A DNA stretch of 61,692 nucleotides from Clostridia bacterium (GTDB taxonomy: Bacteria; Bacillota; Clostridia; Christensenellales; Borkfalkiaceae). Both the position numbers and the translations under genes were made by a program. The stretch is from positions 1-61,692 of the forward strand of contig JAFVQT010000045.1 of the NCBI GenBank assembly GCA_017504655.1, read 5' to 3'. Position 1 is the stretch's first letter, and every line of letters begins with the position of its first letter. Below the pieces are notes generated by a model. It worked only from the letters and a program-made list of their open reading frames with translations, did no database searches and was not told where the DNA came from. This document shows, piece after piece, positions 37,965-46,946 of this stretch.

Positions 37965-38978
37965 TTATTTATTAAAATCCTCAAATCTGTATTCGGTAAC
38001 CGACCTGAACGTTTCACCGCTTTTTAAAATGCAGGACGGAAAGCTCGGTTCATTTACAGCATTGGGGAACGCTTGCGTTTCTAAGCATACACCGTATCTT
38101 TTAAAGTATAAGGTCTTGCCCTTTCCTCTATCTCTACGAAGGAAATTACCGCTGTAAAGCTGCATTGCAGGACAATCGGTAAAGCACCTCATTACAATAT
38201 TTTTTCTTGCACTGGACAAAACTGCAGCCTCACGGAAGCCCTCACCTCTCAACACGAAATTATGATCGTAGCCGTGCGCTAAATCCAATTGCTCATCCTT
38301 TTCATAAATATCTTTACCTATAAACTTAGCCCAAGTAAAATCCATTGGAGTGCCCTTTACAGGTCTTATTTCACCGGTTGGAATCAAGTTTTTGTCTATC
38401 GGCGTAAAATAATCAGCATTGATTGATAAAAACATATTCTCTGCAGATTCGCCCCTGTTAAAGTTAAAATAAGTGTGGTTGGTAAGGCTTATCGGAGTGT
38501 CCTTATCCGAAACAGCAACGTACTCTATACCAAGTGCGTCGTTTTCGATGTAATATCTGACGCCAACCAGCATATTGCCGGGAAAGCCCTCTTCACCGTC
38601 AGGAGAAAGTCTTTTAAATTTTATTTCCTGCATAGTACATTCTTCAACTTCCCAAATATGTCTGTCAAAGCCATACTGACCGCCGTGAAGTGTGTTATTT
38701 CCGTCATTTTTCGATAAGCTGTAGTTGTTTTTATCAATAGAAAACTTACCGCCCTTGATACGGTTTGCCACTCTGCCTACCGTTGCGCCGAAATGACGCG
38801 TACCCTTTTCGTACTCCTCTGCGGTATCGTAGCCTAAAACGACGTCGACTCCACGGTATTTTACCGACTGAACAGTTGCGCCGTAATCTAAGACCAAAAC
38901 CTCTAAATTACCGCTTTTTAAAAGGTATGCGCCCACCTCTGCGCCATTTGAAAGCTTGCCAAATAAAATTTTGTGCAT
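37965..38978 (-). CDS. galM: Aldose 1-epimerase (galactose mutarotase)
   Basis: About 337 residues. I chose the ATG at 38978 with GAGG upstream, giving MHKILFGKLSNGAEV; a 21-residue upstream extension is not family-like. Signatures are NRIKGGKFSI, NTLHGGQYGFDRHIW (catalytic His), LTNHTYFNF (catalytic His), and the C-terminal GVCLETQAFPNAVNEPSFP, which holds the catalytic Glu. It converts alpha- and beta-galactose or glucose. A promoter is visible upstream. Confidence 0.93.
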   Translation of the reverse strand: MHKILFGKLSNGAEVGAYLLKSGNLEVLVLDYGATVQSVKYRGVDVVLGYDTAEEYEKGTRHFGATVGRVANRIKGGKFSIDKNNYSLSKNDGNNTLHGGQYGFDRHIWEVEECTMQEIKFKRLSPDGEEGFPGNMLVGVRYYIENDALGIEYVAVSDKDTPISLTNHTYFNFNRGESAENMFLSINADYFTPIDKNLIPTGEIRPVKGTPMDFTWAKFIGKDIYEKDEQLDLAHGYDHNFVLRGEGFREAAVLSSARKNIVMRCFTDCPAMQLYSGNFLRRDRGKGKTLYFKRYGVCLETQAFPNAVNEPSFPSCILKSGETFRSVTEYRFEDFNK

Positions 38979-39012
38979 AAAAACCTCTTTACTTAAATAC
39001 TGTATCACGTAT

Positions 39013-39041
39013 ATATTATCATTTATTTTTATTTTCTTCAA
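39013..39041 (-). promoter_or_regulatory. Candidate sigma-A promoter for galM
   Basis: On the minus strand, -35 TTGAAG (39036-39041), a 17-nt spacer and -10 TAATAT (39013-39018). Confidence 0.6.
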
Positions 39042-39058
39042 GGATTTTTTTAAAATTC

Positions 39059-39087
39059 TTGCACTTTTTCTCTTTTTATGCTAAAAT
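39059..39087 (+). promoter_or_regulatory. Sigma-A promoter for mgtE
   Basis: -35 TTGCAC (39059-39064), a 17-nt spacer and -10 TAAAAT (39082-39087), 30 bp before the ATG. The leader is too short for an M-box riboswitch. Confidence 0.65.
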
Positions 39088-39117
39088 TATTCTAAATTAT
39101 AATAAGGGAGGTACTCT

Positions 39118-40572
39118 ATGCGCGAAGAAGAAAAAATTCCATTTGAAGAAGACGCTGCGTCGCTACCGGAAAAGCGTGATTATGAAGAAGAGCTCCTCCT
39201 TATCGCATCCGAAAATCACTCTTTAAAAGAGCTGAAGGAAATCCTTTTCGACTACCACGAAAACGACATCGCATCGGTTATTCCAAAGCTTAACAGGGAA
39301 ACGCGTTCAAGATTTTATAAGGCCCTTGGAATTGATAGAGTTTCTGACGTTTTCGCTTACCTTGACGACGTTGAAGAGTATATAGAAGAGCTTGACAGCG
39401 AAAAGGCTGCAGACATTATCGAAAGCATGGACGCAGACGATGCTATCGACGTTTTAGAGGAGCTTGAGGAAGATAAAAAGGAAGAAATTATAAGCCTTAT
39501 GGAAGAGGAATCGGTTGCTGATATTCAGCTTATCGATTCTTATGAAGAGGACGAAATAGGTAGTAAAATGACTACCAATTACATCGCTTTTCCAAAGACA
39601 TTTTCCGTAAAGCAAGCTATGCGCACCGTCATCAAGGAGGCTGAGGAAAACGACAACATTTCTACCCTTTACGCGGTAAACGACGACGGGACGTTTTACG
39701 GCGCTATACAGCTAAAAGAGCTCATAAGAGCAAGAGACACCACTCCGTTAGAGGATATTATCACAACCTCTTACCCATACGTATACGCTAAGGAAACCGT
39801 TTCTAACTGCTTAGAGCAACTCAAAGAATACTCTGAAGATTCTATCCCCGTATTAAACGCAAACAACATTTTAATTGGCGTTATCACCTCACTCGACATA
39901 GTTGAGGTTGTTGACGAAGAGCTTGGAGAGGACTATGCTAAGCTTGCAGGTCTTGCCGAAGAGGAGGACGTTAACGAGCCTATTTTTAAGAGTGTGAGAA
40001 AGCGTATTCCATGGCTTTTGATTTTACTTGCACTCGGCCTATTGGTTTCAAGCGTAATAAGCAAATTTCAAGAGAGTATTCCTATAGGGCTTTTAGTCCT
40101 CTACTCCTTCCAAAGCCTTATACTGGGCATGAGCGGTAATACCGGCACCCAATCACTCGGTGTAACGATAAGAGTTTTAAGCGACGAGGATTTTTCAAGA
40201 AAAGCAAAGTTGAAATTTATATTTAAAGAGCTTAGAGTCGGCTTGCTTAACGGCTTGATAATGGGCATAATTTCCTTTGTTTTTATAGGTCTTTACGTTA
40301 CGTTTTTAACAGACTACCCCACCGCTTACGGCATACCGTACTACGGCTTTTCTATATCGGCTTGCATAGGCTTTTCACTTGTCGCAACTACAGTTATAGC
40401 AAGCCTCGTCGGCACGGTAGTTCCTATGACCTTTAAAAAGATTGGCGTTGACCCCGCAGTTGCTTCAGGACCGCTCATCACAACGATAAACGACCTTATT
40501 TCCGTTCTTACCTATTACGGATTATCTCTTCTTTTATTCGTTCAAATCGGGCTGTTTTCATACCCGATGTAG
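39118..40572 (+). CDS. mgtE: Magnesium transporter MgtE
   Basis: 484-residue Mg2+ channel. Residues 20-130 form the acidic N domain that gates by Mg2+ binding, with two CBS repeats at about 145-275 (FSVKQAMRTVIKEAEENDNI, SIPVLNANNILIGVIT). Five membrane segments fill the C-terminus. The pore signature GNTGTQSLGVTIR is near residue 341, and GVDPAVASGPLITTINDL near 441-458 holds the conserved Mg-site Asp. It has a GGGAGG ribosome site and its own promoter and terminator. No sensor RNA is seen upstream. Confidence 0.96.
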   Translation: MREEEKIPFEEDAASLPEKRDYEEELLLIASENHSLKELKEILFDYHENDIASVIPKLNRETRSRFYKALGIDRVSDVFAYLDDVEEYIEELDSEKAADIIESMDADDAIDVLEELEEDKKEEIISLMEEESVADIQLIDSYEEDEIGSKMTTNYIAFPKTFSVKQAMRTVIKEAEENDNISTLYAVNDDGTFYGAIQLKELIRARDTTPLEDIITTSYPYVYAKETVSNCLEQLKEYSEDSIPVLNANNILIGVITSLDIVEVVDEELGEDYAKLAGLAEEEDVNEPIFKSVRKRIPWLLILLALGLLVSSVISKFQESIPIGLLVLYSFQSLILGMSGNTGTQSLGVTIRVLSDEDFSRKAKLKFIFKELRVGLLNGLIMGIISFVFIGLYVTFLTDYPTAYGIPYYGFSISACIGFSLVATTVIASLVGTVVPMTFKKIGVDPAVASGPLITTINDLISVLTYYGLSLLLFVQIGLFSYPM

Positions 40573-40608
40573 AAGAAATTTCACACTGACACAATACAAA
40601 ACAAGCAA

Positions 40609-40638
40609 AAAACCTTTCACCGAAAAGTGAAAGGTTTT
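40609..40638. terminator. Bidirectional terminator between mgtE and the MATE gene
   Basis: Twelve-base-pair stem AAAACCTTTCAC (40609-40620) / GTGAAAGGTTTT (40627-40638), flanked by T-run on the plus strand and by A-rich sequence (T on minus), so it can stop both convergent genes. Confidence 0.9.
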
Positions 40639-40676
40639 CTTTTTATACTAAACTGCATTTTTAATTAACTTCTTAT

Positions 40677-42053
40677 TCACGACTGCACTAAAAGAGATTT
40701 TCTCTCCTCAACCTGCCTTCGTACCCTTATCATAGTAGGTATATACGCAATGACAAACATACAGATACTAATCACGTAGCTGATCGGATAAATTGCATAC
40801 AAGGTATAGAGCGACTTAAACCATGTAAAGAAGGTCTTTAAATAAATTATTCTGAGCAGGCATGTGCCTATAAGCGTGAGCGCCATAGCAAGTGAAGACC
40901 TGCCCAAGCCCCTGAGGGAATTACTTAAAACATCCATTATTCCGCATAGGAAGTAGGTCGAGGATATGACGACTATTCTGACGAACGCAAGCTCTGCTAC
41001 TATCGCCTCCTCAGCCATAACAGAGAAGACAAGCGGAGCTATTAAAATAACTATTCCGCCCACCGCAATACCAACTGCAACCACTACGCCTACCGCAATG
41101 AAAATAGTCTTTTTTATACGCTCGTAATTGTTTGCACCTAAATTTTGACTTACGAAAGCAAGGGCGGACAGGCTTATGGCGTTCATTGAATTGTAAATAA
41201 ATCCGTCAAGCTGGGCAGCAATGGCGTTTGCAGCCATTACCTGATCGCCAAAGCTGTTTATGCTGGATTGAATTAGTACGTTTGAAAGGGCAAACAAGCA
41301 GCCTTGCAGCCCTGCGGGCAACCCAATTTTTATCATTAAAAGAAGCTCTTTGGGGTAAATTTTTATTCTTCTAAGCTCAAGCTTTGCAAATCCCTTGCCC
41401 CTTAAAAGAGTAATTACAGATAATGTAGCCGAAATAGCTTGCGAGGTTATAGTTGCTATTGCTACACCCTCTACATCCTTATCAAAAACTGTTACGAACA
41501 AAATGTTGAGCCCTACGTTTACAACACCGCTTATAAGAAGAAAAATAAGAGGTCGCAGAGTATCTCCCACAGCCCTTAAAATAGATGCGCAAAAGTTATA
41601 AAGCAGGACTATCGGCATGCCTAAAAAGTATATTTGCAAATAGGTTGTTGCCATACCTATAACGTCCCGGTCGCACCCCATCCACGTTAAAAAGGTCTCC
41701 GCAAAAACAATACCTATAACTGACAAAAACGAACCTATAGCCACACTTATGAGCATAGACATACCGACTATTCGCCTTGCGCGTTTTTCGTTATTTTCGC
41801 CTACGCATCTTGCAATTAAAACGTTTGCTCCAACAGAAAGTCCGATAAAAAGACCTACGATTAAATTTACCAGCGCACCAGTTGAGCCTACCGCAGCAAC
41901 GGGCTTATCACCCTTAAAAATACCGAGGATTGCAACATCGGCAGCATTAAATAAAAGCTGTAAAACGTTTGTTGCCATAAGCGGTAAGGCGTAAATTATT
42001 AATTTTTTAAGCAGTGCCCCCTCGCACATGTTCATCTCTTTGTTTTTGAACAT
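40677..42053 (-). CDS. MATE-family multidrug/toxin efflux protein
   Basis: 458 residues and 12 predicted membrane segments of the MATE fold, Na+ or H+ coupled. The typical start LLKKLIIYALPLMATNVLQLLFNAADVAILGIFKG and the repeat in the second half, IGLPAGLQGCLFALSNVLIQSSINSFGD, match the DinF/NorM-like subgroup common in Clostridia. The substrate is unknown. The ribosome site is ambiguous; an in-frame ATG 18 bases downstream also has a purine-rich leader. It could be co-transcribed with the pyridoxamine kinase gene 24 bp upstream. Confidence 0.9.
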   Translation of the reverse strand: MFKNKEMNMCEGALLKKLIIYALPLMATNVLQLLFNAADVAILGIFKGDKPVAAVGSTGALVNLIVGLFIGLSVGANVLIARCVGENNEKRARRIVGMSMLISVAIGSFLSVIGIVFAETFLTWMGCDRDVIGMATTYLQIYFLGMPIVLLYNFCASILRAVGDTLRPLIFLLISGVVNVGLNILFVTVFDKDVEGVAIATITSQAISATLSVITLLRGKGFAKLELRRIKIYPKELLLMIKIGLPAGLQGCLFALSNVLIQSSINSFGDQVMAANAIAAQLDGFIYNSMNAISLSALAFVSQNLGANNYERIKKTIFIAVGVVVAVGIAVGGIVILIAPLVFSVMAEEAIVAELAFVRIVVISSTYFLCGIMDVLSNSLRGLGRSSLAMALTLIGTCLLRIIYLKTFFTWFKSLYTLYAIYPISYVISICMFVIAYIPTMIRVRRQVEERKSLLVQS

Positions 42054-42077
42054 TTGTAAAGCCGTTACCCCTACTTT

Positions 42078-42908
42078 TTATTTAAGACTGTCCATTAAGC
42101 TGTCTAAAGCAGTTTCAAATTTTACACCGTACCAATGGTCTTTATCCCCATACGTATTCTCTATACATTTTAAAGTGTAATCAGCGGCGATTTTAGCGCT
42201 TTCAAAAAGAGATTTACCTCTAATATAAGAGCCTACGAATGCTGAAGAATATACGTCACCCGTGCCGTGACAACCCTTTTCGAATTTTTTGTGCTTATAA
42301 TACTGTTTTTTACCGCCTTCATATACGACAACACCCGTGCTTTGACTGTCATATCCAATACCGGTTAAAACTACTGTTTTTACTCCCGTTTTTTCAAGCG
42401 CTTTTAAAACGGCATCAACGTAAGCCTCGTCGTAAATTTCTCTATACTCAATACCCGTCATAAAGCAAGCCTCGGTGATATTGGGTATAATTACGTCGGC
42501 AACACTGCAAAGTCTTGACATTTCGTCTGCATAAGCTTGGTCAAAAATAGAATACAGCTTACCGTTGTCGCCCATTGCAGGGTCAACTATAAGTTTTGCC
42601 CCGTCCTTTAAAAGCTCCCTTTGCATTCGTTTCACGTATTCAATTTGGTCAATACTGCCTAAATAACCCGTATAAATACAGTCAAATGAAATGCCCTCGG
42701 CTTTCCAATGGTCAATAATTTTTGGCATATCTCCCGTCAAATCTCTGAACGTAAAGCCCTTAAAGCCCGCCGTATGAGTCGACAAAACAGCTGAGGGCAT
42801 AATGCACGTTTCGATTTTACAAGCGGATAAAATAGGAAGAGCGACGGTAAGCGAGCACTGACCGAAGCACGATACGTCTTGAACTGTTAAAACCCTTTTG
42901 TAATTCAT
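42078..42908 (-). CDS. Pyridoxamine/pyridoxal kinase (PdxK/PdxY-like)
   Basis: About 276-residue ribokinase-fold kinase in vitamin B6 salvage. QDVSCFGQCSLTVALPIL, ALSTHTAGF (here SAVLSTHTAGF) and the anion-hole KGCHGTGDVYSSAF motif with catalytic Asp are visible. The C-terminal NTYGDKDHWYGVKFE is typical of the Firmicute members that act on pyridoxamine. I chose the ATG at 42908, with GAGG six bases upstream. It may be read together with the MATE gene. Confidence 0.88.
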   Translation of the reverse strand: MNYKRVLTVQDVSCFGQCSLTVALPILSACKIETCIMPSAVLSTHTAGFKGFTFRDLTGDMPKIIDHWKAEGISFDCIYTGYLGSIDQIEYVKRMQRELLKDGAKLIVDPAMGDNGKLYSIFDQAYADEMSRLCSVADVIIPNITEACFMTGIEYREIYDEAYVDAVLKALEKTGVKTVVLTGIGYDSQSTGVVVYEGGKKQYYKHKKFEKGCHGTGDVYSSAFVGSYIRGKSLFESAKIAADYTLKCIENTYGDKDHWYGVKFETALDSLMDSLK

Positions 42909-43439
42909 AATAAACCTCACTAAATCAGCAATATTTTACTACTTTAAAATGTACGTGTCAATTTAATTATTATGCAAATAAAAAATATAAATATTTTTCA
43001 TAATTTAAACATATTTTATATTCAGCAGACAGCCGTAAAAAAGCGCAGCGACAGTTCGCTCTTCCCGTAGGGAATAGCGACAACTAAATAAATCCTTACG
43101 GATTTGTGATATTCGTCAAGGGCGAGTGATATTGCCTACGGCAGTGTAGCCGAGCAAACTTGTTTGCGAACGCCAACTGCCTTTGCAGTTATATTCGCCT
43201 ACGGCGAGTTATGGATTTATTTAATATAACTTTGGCGTAGCCAAAATAAAACTGCTTGTAGAACAAGCAATATAACTTTTAGCCACAAGGCTAAAAATAT
43301 CACTTATTTACCTTAATCTTTTGTGGTAAAGATAAAGCCCACCATATTTCGCTTTTTGCGAGGTATAGTGGGCTATACTTTTGTTATGGACTAAAATCCC
43401 TAATAGAAGAGCGCATATTCGCTGCGCTTTTGCTTTTAG
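42909..43439. other. Gene-free region with hairpin array and two large hairpins
   Basis: No credible coding frame. 42940-43020 is AT-rich and is probably the promoter region of the pyridoxamine kinase gene. 43047-43296 is an array of about ten hairpins (listed separately). 43336-43376 is a 17-bp stem of AGCCCAC... with GTGGGCT and a five-T loop; 43410-43427 is an AGCGCA/TGCGCT hairpin before the uppP stop. The last could serve as its terminator only weakly, because the T-run is on the plus strand. Confidence 0.8.
43047..43296 (+). repeat. Array of about ten short hairpins spaced by ATATAAC / GTGATATT linkers
   Basis: In order: AGCG-CGCT (43047-43060), TTCCC-gta-GGGAA (43062-43074), AAATCC-ttac-GGATTT (43090-43105), ATTCGTC-GGCGAGT (43110-43126), ATTGCC-tac-GGCAGT (43131-43145), GCAAAC-tt-GTTTGC (43154-43167), AACTGC-cttt-GCAGTT (43175-43190), ATTCGCC-tac-GGCGAGT (43193-43209), TTTGGC-gta-GCCAAA (43231-43245), TGCTTGT-aga-ACAAGCA (43253-43269), TTTTAGCC-acaa-GGCTAAAA (43277-43296). 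The stems differ in sequence but share tri- or tetraloops and linkers. An AAATAAATCC / GGATTTATTT pair (about 43085-43095, 43212-43221) brackets the inner part. Confidence 0.85.
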
Positions 43440-44327
43440 TTACGGAATAAGAAAAATTATAAGCAGAATTACGCCAAGCGCAATTCTATACCAGCCAAAG
43501 ATTTTAAAATCGTGCTTTCTGACGAAATTCATAAGCATCTTTATTGCAAGCATAGACACGACGAACGCAACGAGCATTCCAAGGAGTAACGCCCAGATTT
43601 CAACAGCTGCAAACGTACCTCCGTCTAAAATAAATTTCAAAATCTTAAATCCGCTTGCGCCTACCATGGTTGGAATTGCAAGGAAAAAGGTAAATTCGGC
43701 AGCAGACGTACGCGACACACCGAGTATTAGCGCGCCAATTATGGTAATTCCCGAGCGCGACGTGCCGGGAATTGCTGCTAAAACCTGAAAGCATCCTATT
43801 AAAAATGCAGTTTTATAAGAAAGCTCTGCAACGTTTTGCGTTTTGGGTGTCTTGTTTTTATTGAATACCTCAATTACTATAAATACTACACCGTATAAAA
43901 TTAAGGTTGATGCAATAATCACGGTTTCAACGGTTGCGTTTAACCCGTCGAAAAGCTCGTCTATAAAAATTGCAAGCAATGCAGGAACACATGCAACTAT
44001 TACCTTGCACCACATAGAAAGAACGTCTTTTTTGAAAACGATTTTCCTCTTTTCAATTTGACTTCCCTCTTCCGACGCTGCTAAGCCAAGTGGGAAAATT
44101 CTTTTAAAGAATACAACGACTACGGCAAGTATTGCGCCAAACTGTATTACGTAATCAAATACTGCAGGGAAACCCTCTGAAAATTTATCCGACCAAAAAA
44201 CCCCGCCAAACTTTTCCCAAAGGTTTTCAAAAACCATCATATGTCCCGTGCTGGATACGGGAAGCCACTCCGTTATACCCTCGATAATACCGATAAGCAC
44301 GATTTTTAATACGTCTAAAAATTCCAT
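43440..44327 (-). CDS. uppP: Undecaprenyl-diphosphatase
   Basis: 295-residue membrane enzyme of the BacA/UppP family that recycles the lipid carrier for peptidoglycan and other wall polymers. GIIEGITEWLPVSSTGHMM at residues 12-30 holds the conserved Glu pair, and PGTSRSGITI near 177-186 the second active-site motif. About eight hydrophobic segments are present. Resistance to bacitracin follows from high dosage in some species. It is a single-gene unit here. Confidence 0.96.
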   Translation of the reverse strand: MEFLDVLKIVLIGIIEGITEWLPVSSTGHMMVFENLWEKFGGVFWSDKFSEGFPAVFDYVIQFGAILAVVVVFFKRIFPLGLAASEEGSQIEKRKIVFKKDVLSMWCKVIVACVPALLAIFIDELFDGLNATVETVIIASTLILYGVVFIVIEVFNKNKTPKTQNVAELSYKTAFLIGCFQVLAAIPGTSRSGITIIGALILGVSRTSAAEFTFFLAIPTMVGASGFKILKFILDGGTFAAVEIWALLLGMLVAFVVSMLAIKMLMNFVRKHDFKIFGWYRIALGVILLIIFLIP

Positions 44328-44348
44328 AATACCTATTTTACTGTCGAT

Positions 44349-44366
44349 AATCGACTTATAGACCTG
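44349..44366 (+). repeat. Copy of the AATCRACYTATAGRCYGAC motif
   Basis: Reads AATCGACTTATAGACCTG, in the pnp-uppP gap. It overlaps a GTCGAT/ATCGAC dyad at 44343-44355. Confidence 0.45.
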
Positions 44367-44388
44367 TTTTTTTCTTTTTAAATATCAT

Positions 44389-44412
44389 AACCCACTGCAA
44401 ACTCAGTGGGTT
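44389..44412 (-). terminator. Hairpin terminator after pnp
   Basis: Stem AACCCACTG (44389-44397) / CAGTGGGTT (44404-44412) just downstream of pnp. The T-run on the minus strand is only moderate. Confidence 0.6.
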
Positions 44413-44441
44413 ATTCTGTCTGTTAAATTTTAAACTTAATA

Positions 44442-46541
44442 TTAACCCTCAATCTTTTCTAAAAGCTTAAGGTCAATACCCTTTTCTCCGATTTTAATAA
44501 TTTCAACCTTAACGGTATCACCGATAGCAAGAACCTCGTCAACTGAATTGATTCTCTTTTCGCTCATCTTTGAAATATGAATCATGCCGTCTTTTCCCGG
44601 AGCAAGCTCACAGAAAGCACCAACCTTTGGAAGAATTCTTACAACGGTAGAAATAAACATATCTCCAACCTCAGGATCTCTTGCAATTGACATAACCATT
44701 GCCTTAGCCTTTTCAGCCATAGAAAGATCCTCACCGTAGGTTGCTATGCAAACCTTTCCTTCGTCGTTGATATCAATCTTAACGCCGGTTTCATCGATAA
44801 TCTTATTGATTGTCTTACCGCCGCTACCGATAACGTCCTTAATCTTGTCGGTAGAAATAACGAAAGAAATAATCTTAGGAGCATATTTACTAACAGTTGC
44901 GTTAGGCTCAGGAATACATTCAAGCATCTTGCCGAGAATAAAATGTCTGCCCTCGTTTGCTTGCTTGATAGCCGTTCTTAAAATATGCTCGTCAATGCCT
45001 TTAATTTTTATATCCATTTGGATAGCGGTAATACCCTTAACGGTACCTGCTACCTTAAAGTCCATATCACCGAGGAAGTCCTCAAGACCTTGAATATCGG
45101 AAAGAACTGCAACGTTGCCTGTTTCCACGTCTTTGATAAGACCCATAGCTATACCTGCAACCGGTCTCTTAATTGGAACACCTGCATCCATAAGAGCCAT
45201 GGTTGAACCGCAAACTGAAGCCTGAGAGGTTGAACCGTTAGAAGAAAGAACCTCAGATACGAGTCTGATTGCATATGGAAATTCCTCTTCGGAAGGAATA
45301 ACAGGCTCTAAAGATCTTTCTGCCAAAGCACCGTGACCGATTTCACGTCTGCCGGGGCTCTTAAGACCTCTTGCTTCTCCGGATGCGTAACCGGGCATGT
45401 TATAGTGGTGCATATATCTCTTATACTCTTCGTTGTCAAGACCTTCAAGCTTTTGAACCTCAGAGATCGTGCCGAGCGTACAAGTAGTCATAACTTGAGT
45501 CTGACCTCTGGTGAACACACCGCTACCGTGTACTCTTGGCAAAATGCCGTGCTCACACCAAATAGGTCTGATCTCGGTAAGGCTTCTTCCGTCAGGTCTA
45601 ACGCCTGCGTTAGTGATTTTTGCTCTTACCTTTTCTTTAGTGATGTAGTAGAGAGAATCTTTAATTTCTCTTGCCATTTCGGGATAAATCTCAGCAAAAT
45701 GCTCTAATGTTTCAGCCTCGACAGCATCTTGGCGAGCTTGTCTTTCCTGTCTGTCAAACGTATCGAGAGCATAGTCAAGCTTTTCGCTTGCAAATGCTCT
45801 TACAGCGTCGTCAAGGTCTTGCGGAATGTGGTAAAGATCCATTTCTCTCTTTGGCTTACCAACCTTTTCTACGATGGTTTCGATAAACGCGCATTGCTTT
45901 TTAATCTCTTCGTGACCGAATAAGATTGCACCTACCATTTGCTCGTCGTCAATTTCCTTTGCTCCTGCCTCAACCATCATGATAGCATCCTTCGTGCCTG
46001 AAAGGTTAAGTGCCAAAACGCTTCTTTCCTTTTGCTCAACGGTTGGGTTGATAACGTATTCACCGTCAACGATACCAACAACTACAGAGCCCGTAGGTCC
46101 TGCCCAAGGAATATCGGAGATTGAAAGTGCGATAGAGCTACCGAGCATTGCAAACGGCTCCGGAGCGATATCGGGATCAACCGATAAGGTTGTAGCTATT
46201 ACCGTTACATCATTGAAAAGACCCTTTGGGAAAAGAGGTCTGATTGGTCTGTCGATAAGTCTTGAAGTAAGTATTGCCTTATCGCTTGCTCTACCCTCTC
46301 TCTTTTTAAATCCACCGGGAATTTTACCTACTGAATACATTTTTTCTTCGTAATCAACCGAAAGTGGGAAAAAGTCCATTCCGTCTCTCGGCTTGTCTGC
46401 CATTGCAACGTTTACCATTACTACCGTTTCACCGCATCTTATGATACAGGAACCGTTAGCCTGCTGAGCGTACTTGCCAACGTCAACAGTTACTTCTCTA
46501 CCGCCTACTACGGTTTTGAAAATGTTGTGATTTTCTAACAT
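44442..46541 (-). CDS. pnp: Polyribonucleotide nucleotidyltransferase (PNPase)
   Basis: About 699 residues from the ATG at 46541, which has a clear GGAG ribosome site. It is a phosphorolytic 3'-to-5' exoribonuclease of the degradosome. Two RNase PH domains (QANGSCIIRCGETVV...; GVRPDGRSLTEIRPI, SSNGSTSQASVCGSTM) flank an alpha-helical linker. The KH domain has IGSGGKTINKIIDETGVKIDI near 558-578, and an S1 domain ends the protein. The arrangement rpsO-pnp is conserved. The leader contains overlapping GCCCG/CGGGC and GTACG/CGTAC pairs (46611-46637), a place for autoregulation. Confidence 0.97.
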   Translation of the reverse strand: MLENHNIFKTVVGGREVTVDVGKYAQQANGSCIIRCGETVVMVNVAMADKPRDGMDFFPLSVDYEEKMYSVGKIPGGFKKREGRASDKAILTSRLIDRPIRPLFPKGLFNDVTVIATTLSVDPDIAPEPFAMLGSSIALSISDIPWAGPTGSVVVGIVDGEYVINPTVEQKERSVLALNLSGTKDAIMMVEAGAKEIDDEQMVGAILFGHEEIKKQCAFIETIVEKVGKPKREMDLYHIPQDLDDAVRAFASEKLDYALDTFDRQERQARQDAVEAETLEHFAEIYPEMAREIKDSLYYITKEKVRAKITNAGVRPDGRSLTEIRPIWCEHGILPRVHGSGVFTRGQTQVMTTCTLGTISEVQKLEGLDNEEYKRYMHHYNMPGYASGEARGLKSPGRREIGHGALAERSLEPVIPSEEEFPYAIRLVSEVLSSNGSTSQASVCGSTMALMDAGVPIKRPVAGIAMGLIKDVETGNVAVLSDIQGLEDFLGDMDFKVAGTVKGITAIQMDIKIKGIDEHILRTAIKQANEGRHFILGKMLECIPEPNATVSKYAPKIISFVISTDKIKDVIGSGGKTINKIIDETGVKIDINDEGKVCIATYGEDLSMAEKAKAMVMSIARDPEVGDMFISTVVRILPKVGAFCELAPGKDGMIHISKMSEKRINSVDEVLAIGDTVKVEIIKIGEKGIDLKLLEKIEG

Positions 46542-46658
46542 AATTTTCTCCTTTTTCTGACTCTTTGTGTAATTTATAGAACACGCATCTCTGCGTTTAC
46601 TTGCGTTTTTGCCCGAAAACCGTACGGGCAATCGTACCGCGCGTCAGCACAGTAAAAC

Positions 46659-46681
46659 GGGGAGTATAGACAATACTCCCC
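46659..46681 (-). terminator. Terminator after rpsO
   Basis: Stem GGGGAGTAT / ATACTCCCC spanning 46659-46681 on the minus strand, followed by GTTTTACTG. The T-run is only four bases, so partial read-through into pnp is expected. Confidence 0.7.
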
Positions 46682-46688
46682 ATAACAA

Positions 46689-46946
46689 TTACTTTCTCAA
46701 GCCAAGCTGTGCAATAAGCGTTCTGTATCTTTCGATATCAACAGACTTAAGGTAATCGAGCATACCCTTTCTGCGACCTACCATTTTTAAAAGACCGCGA
46801 CGGGAGTGCTTGTCGTTTTTGTTCACCTTAAGGTGCTCGTTAAGATGATTGATTCTTGCAGTTAAAAGTGCAATTTGTACCTCTGCTGAACCGGTATCAC
46901 CTTCATGTCTTGCGTATTGGTTAATGAGTTCGGTTTTGTTTTCCAT
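46689..46946 (-). CDS. rpsO: Ribosomal protein S15
   Basis: 85-residue 30S protein that binds 16S rRNA early in assembly. [24 protein letters not shown] and [22 protein letters not shown] are family-diagnostic. There is a strong AGGAGG ribosome site. A promoter lies at 47034-47062. The leader of about 85 bases may hold an S15 feedback site, but no clear fold is identified. Confidence 0.98.
   Translation of the reverse strand: MENKTELINQYARHEGDTGSAEVQIALLTARINHLNEHLKVNKNDKHSRRGLLKMVGRRKGMLDYLKSVDIERYRTLIAQLGLRK

Noticed and set aside
39042-39117. M-box riboswitch before mgtE
   Set aside because: Only about 30 bp separate the promoter and start, too short for an aptamer.
43047-43296. Hairpin array as a CRISPR locus
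   Set aside because: No constant repeat with unique spacers; each stem has a different sequence.
43381-43788. Plus-strand frame of 135 residues running from the hairpin region into uppP
   Set aside because: Mostly antisense to uppP and no start signal; composition rich in S, I and P as in other shadows.
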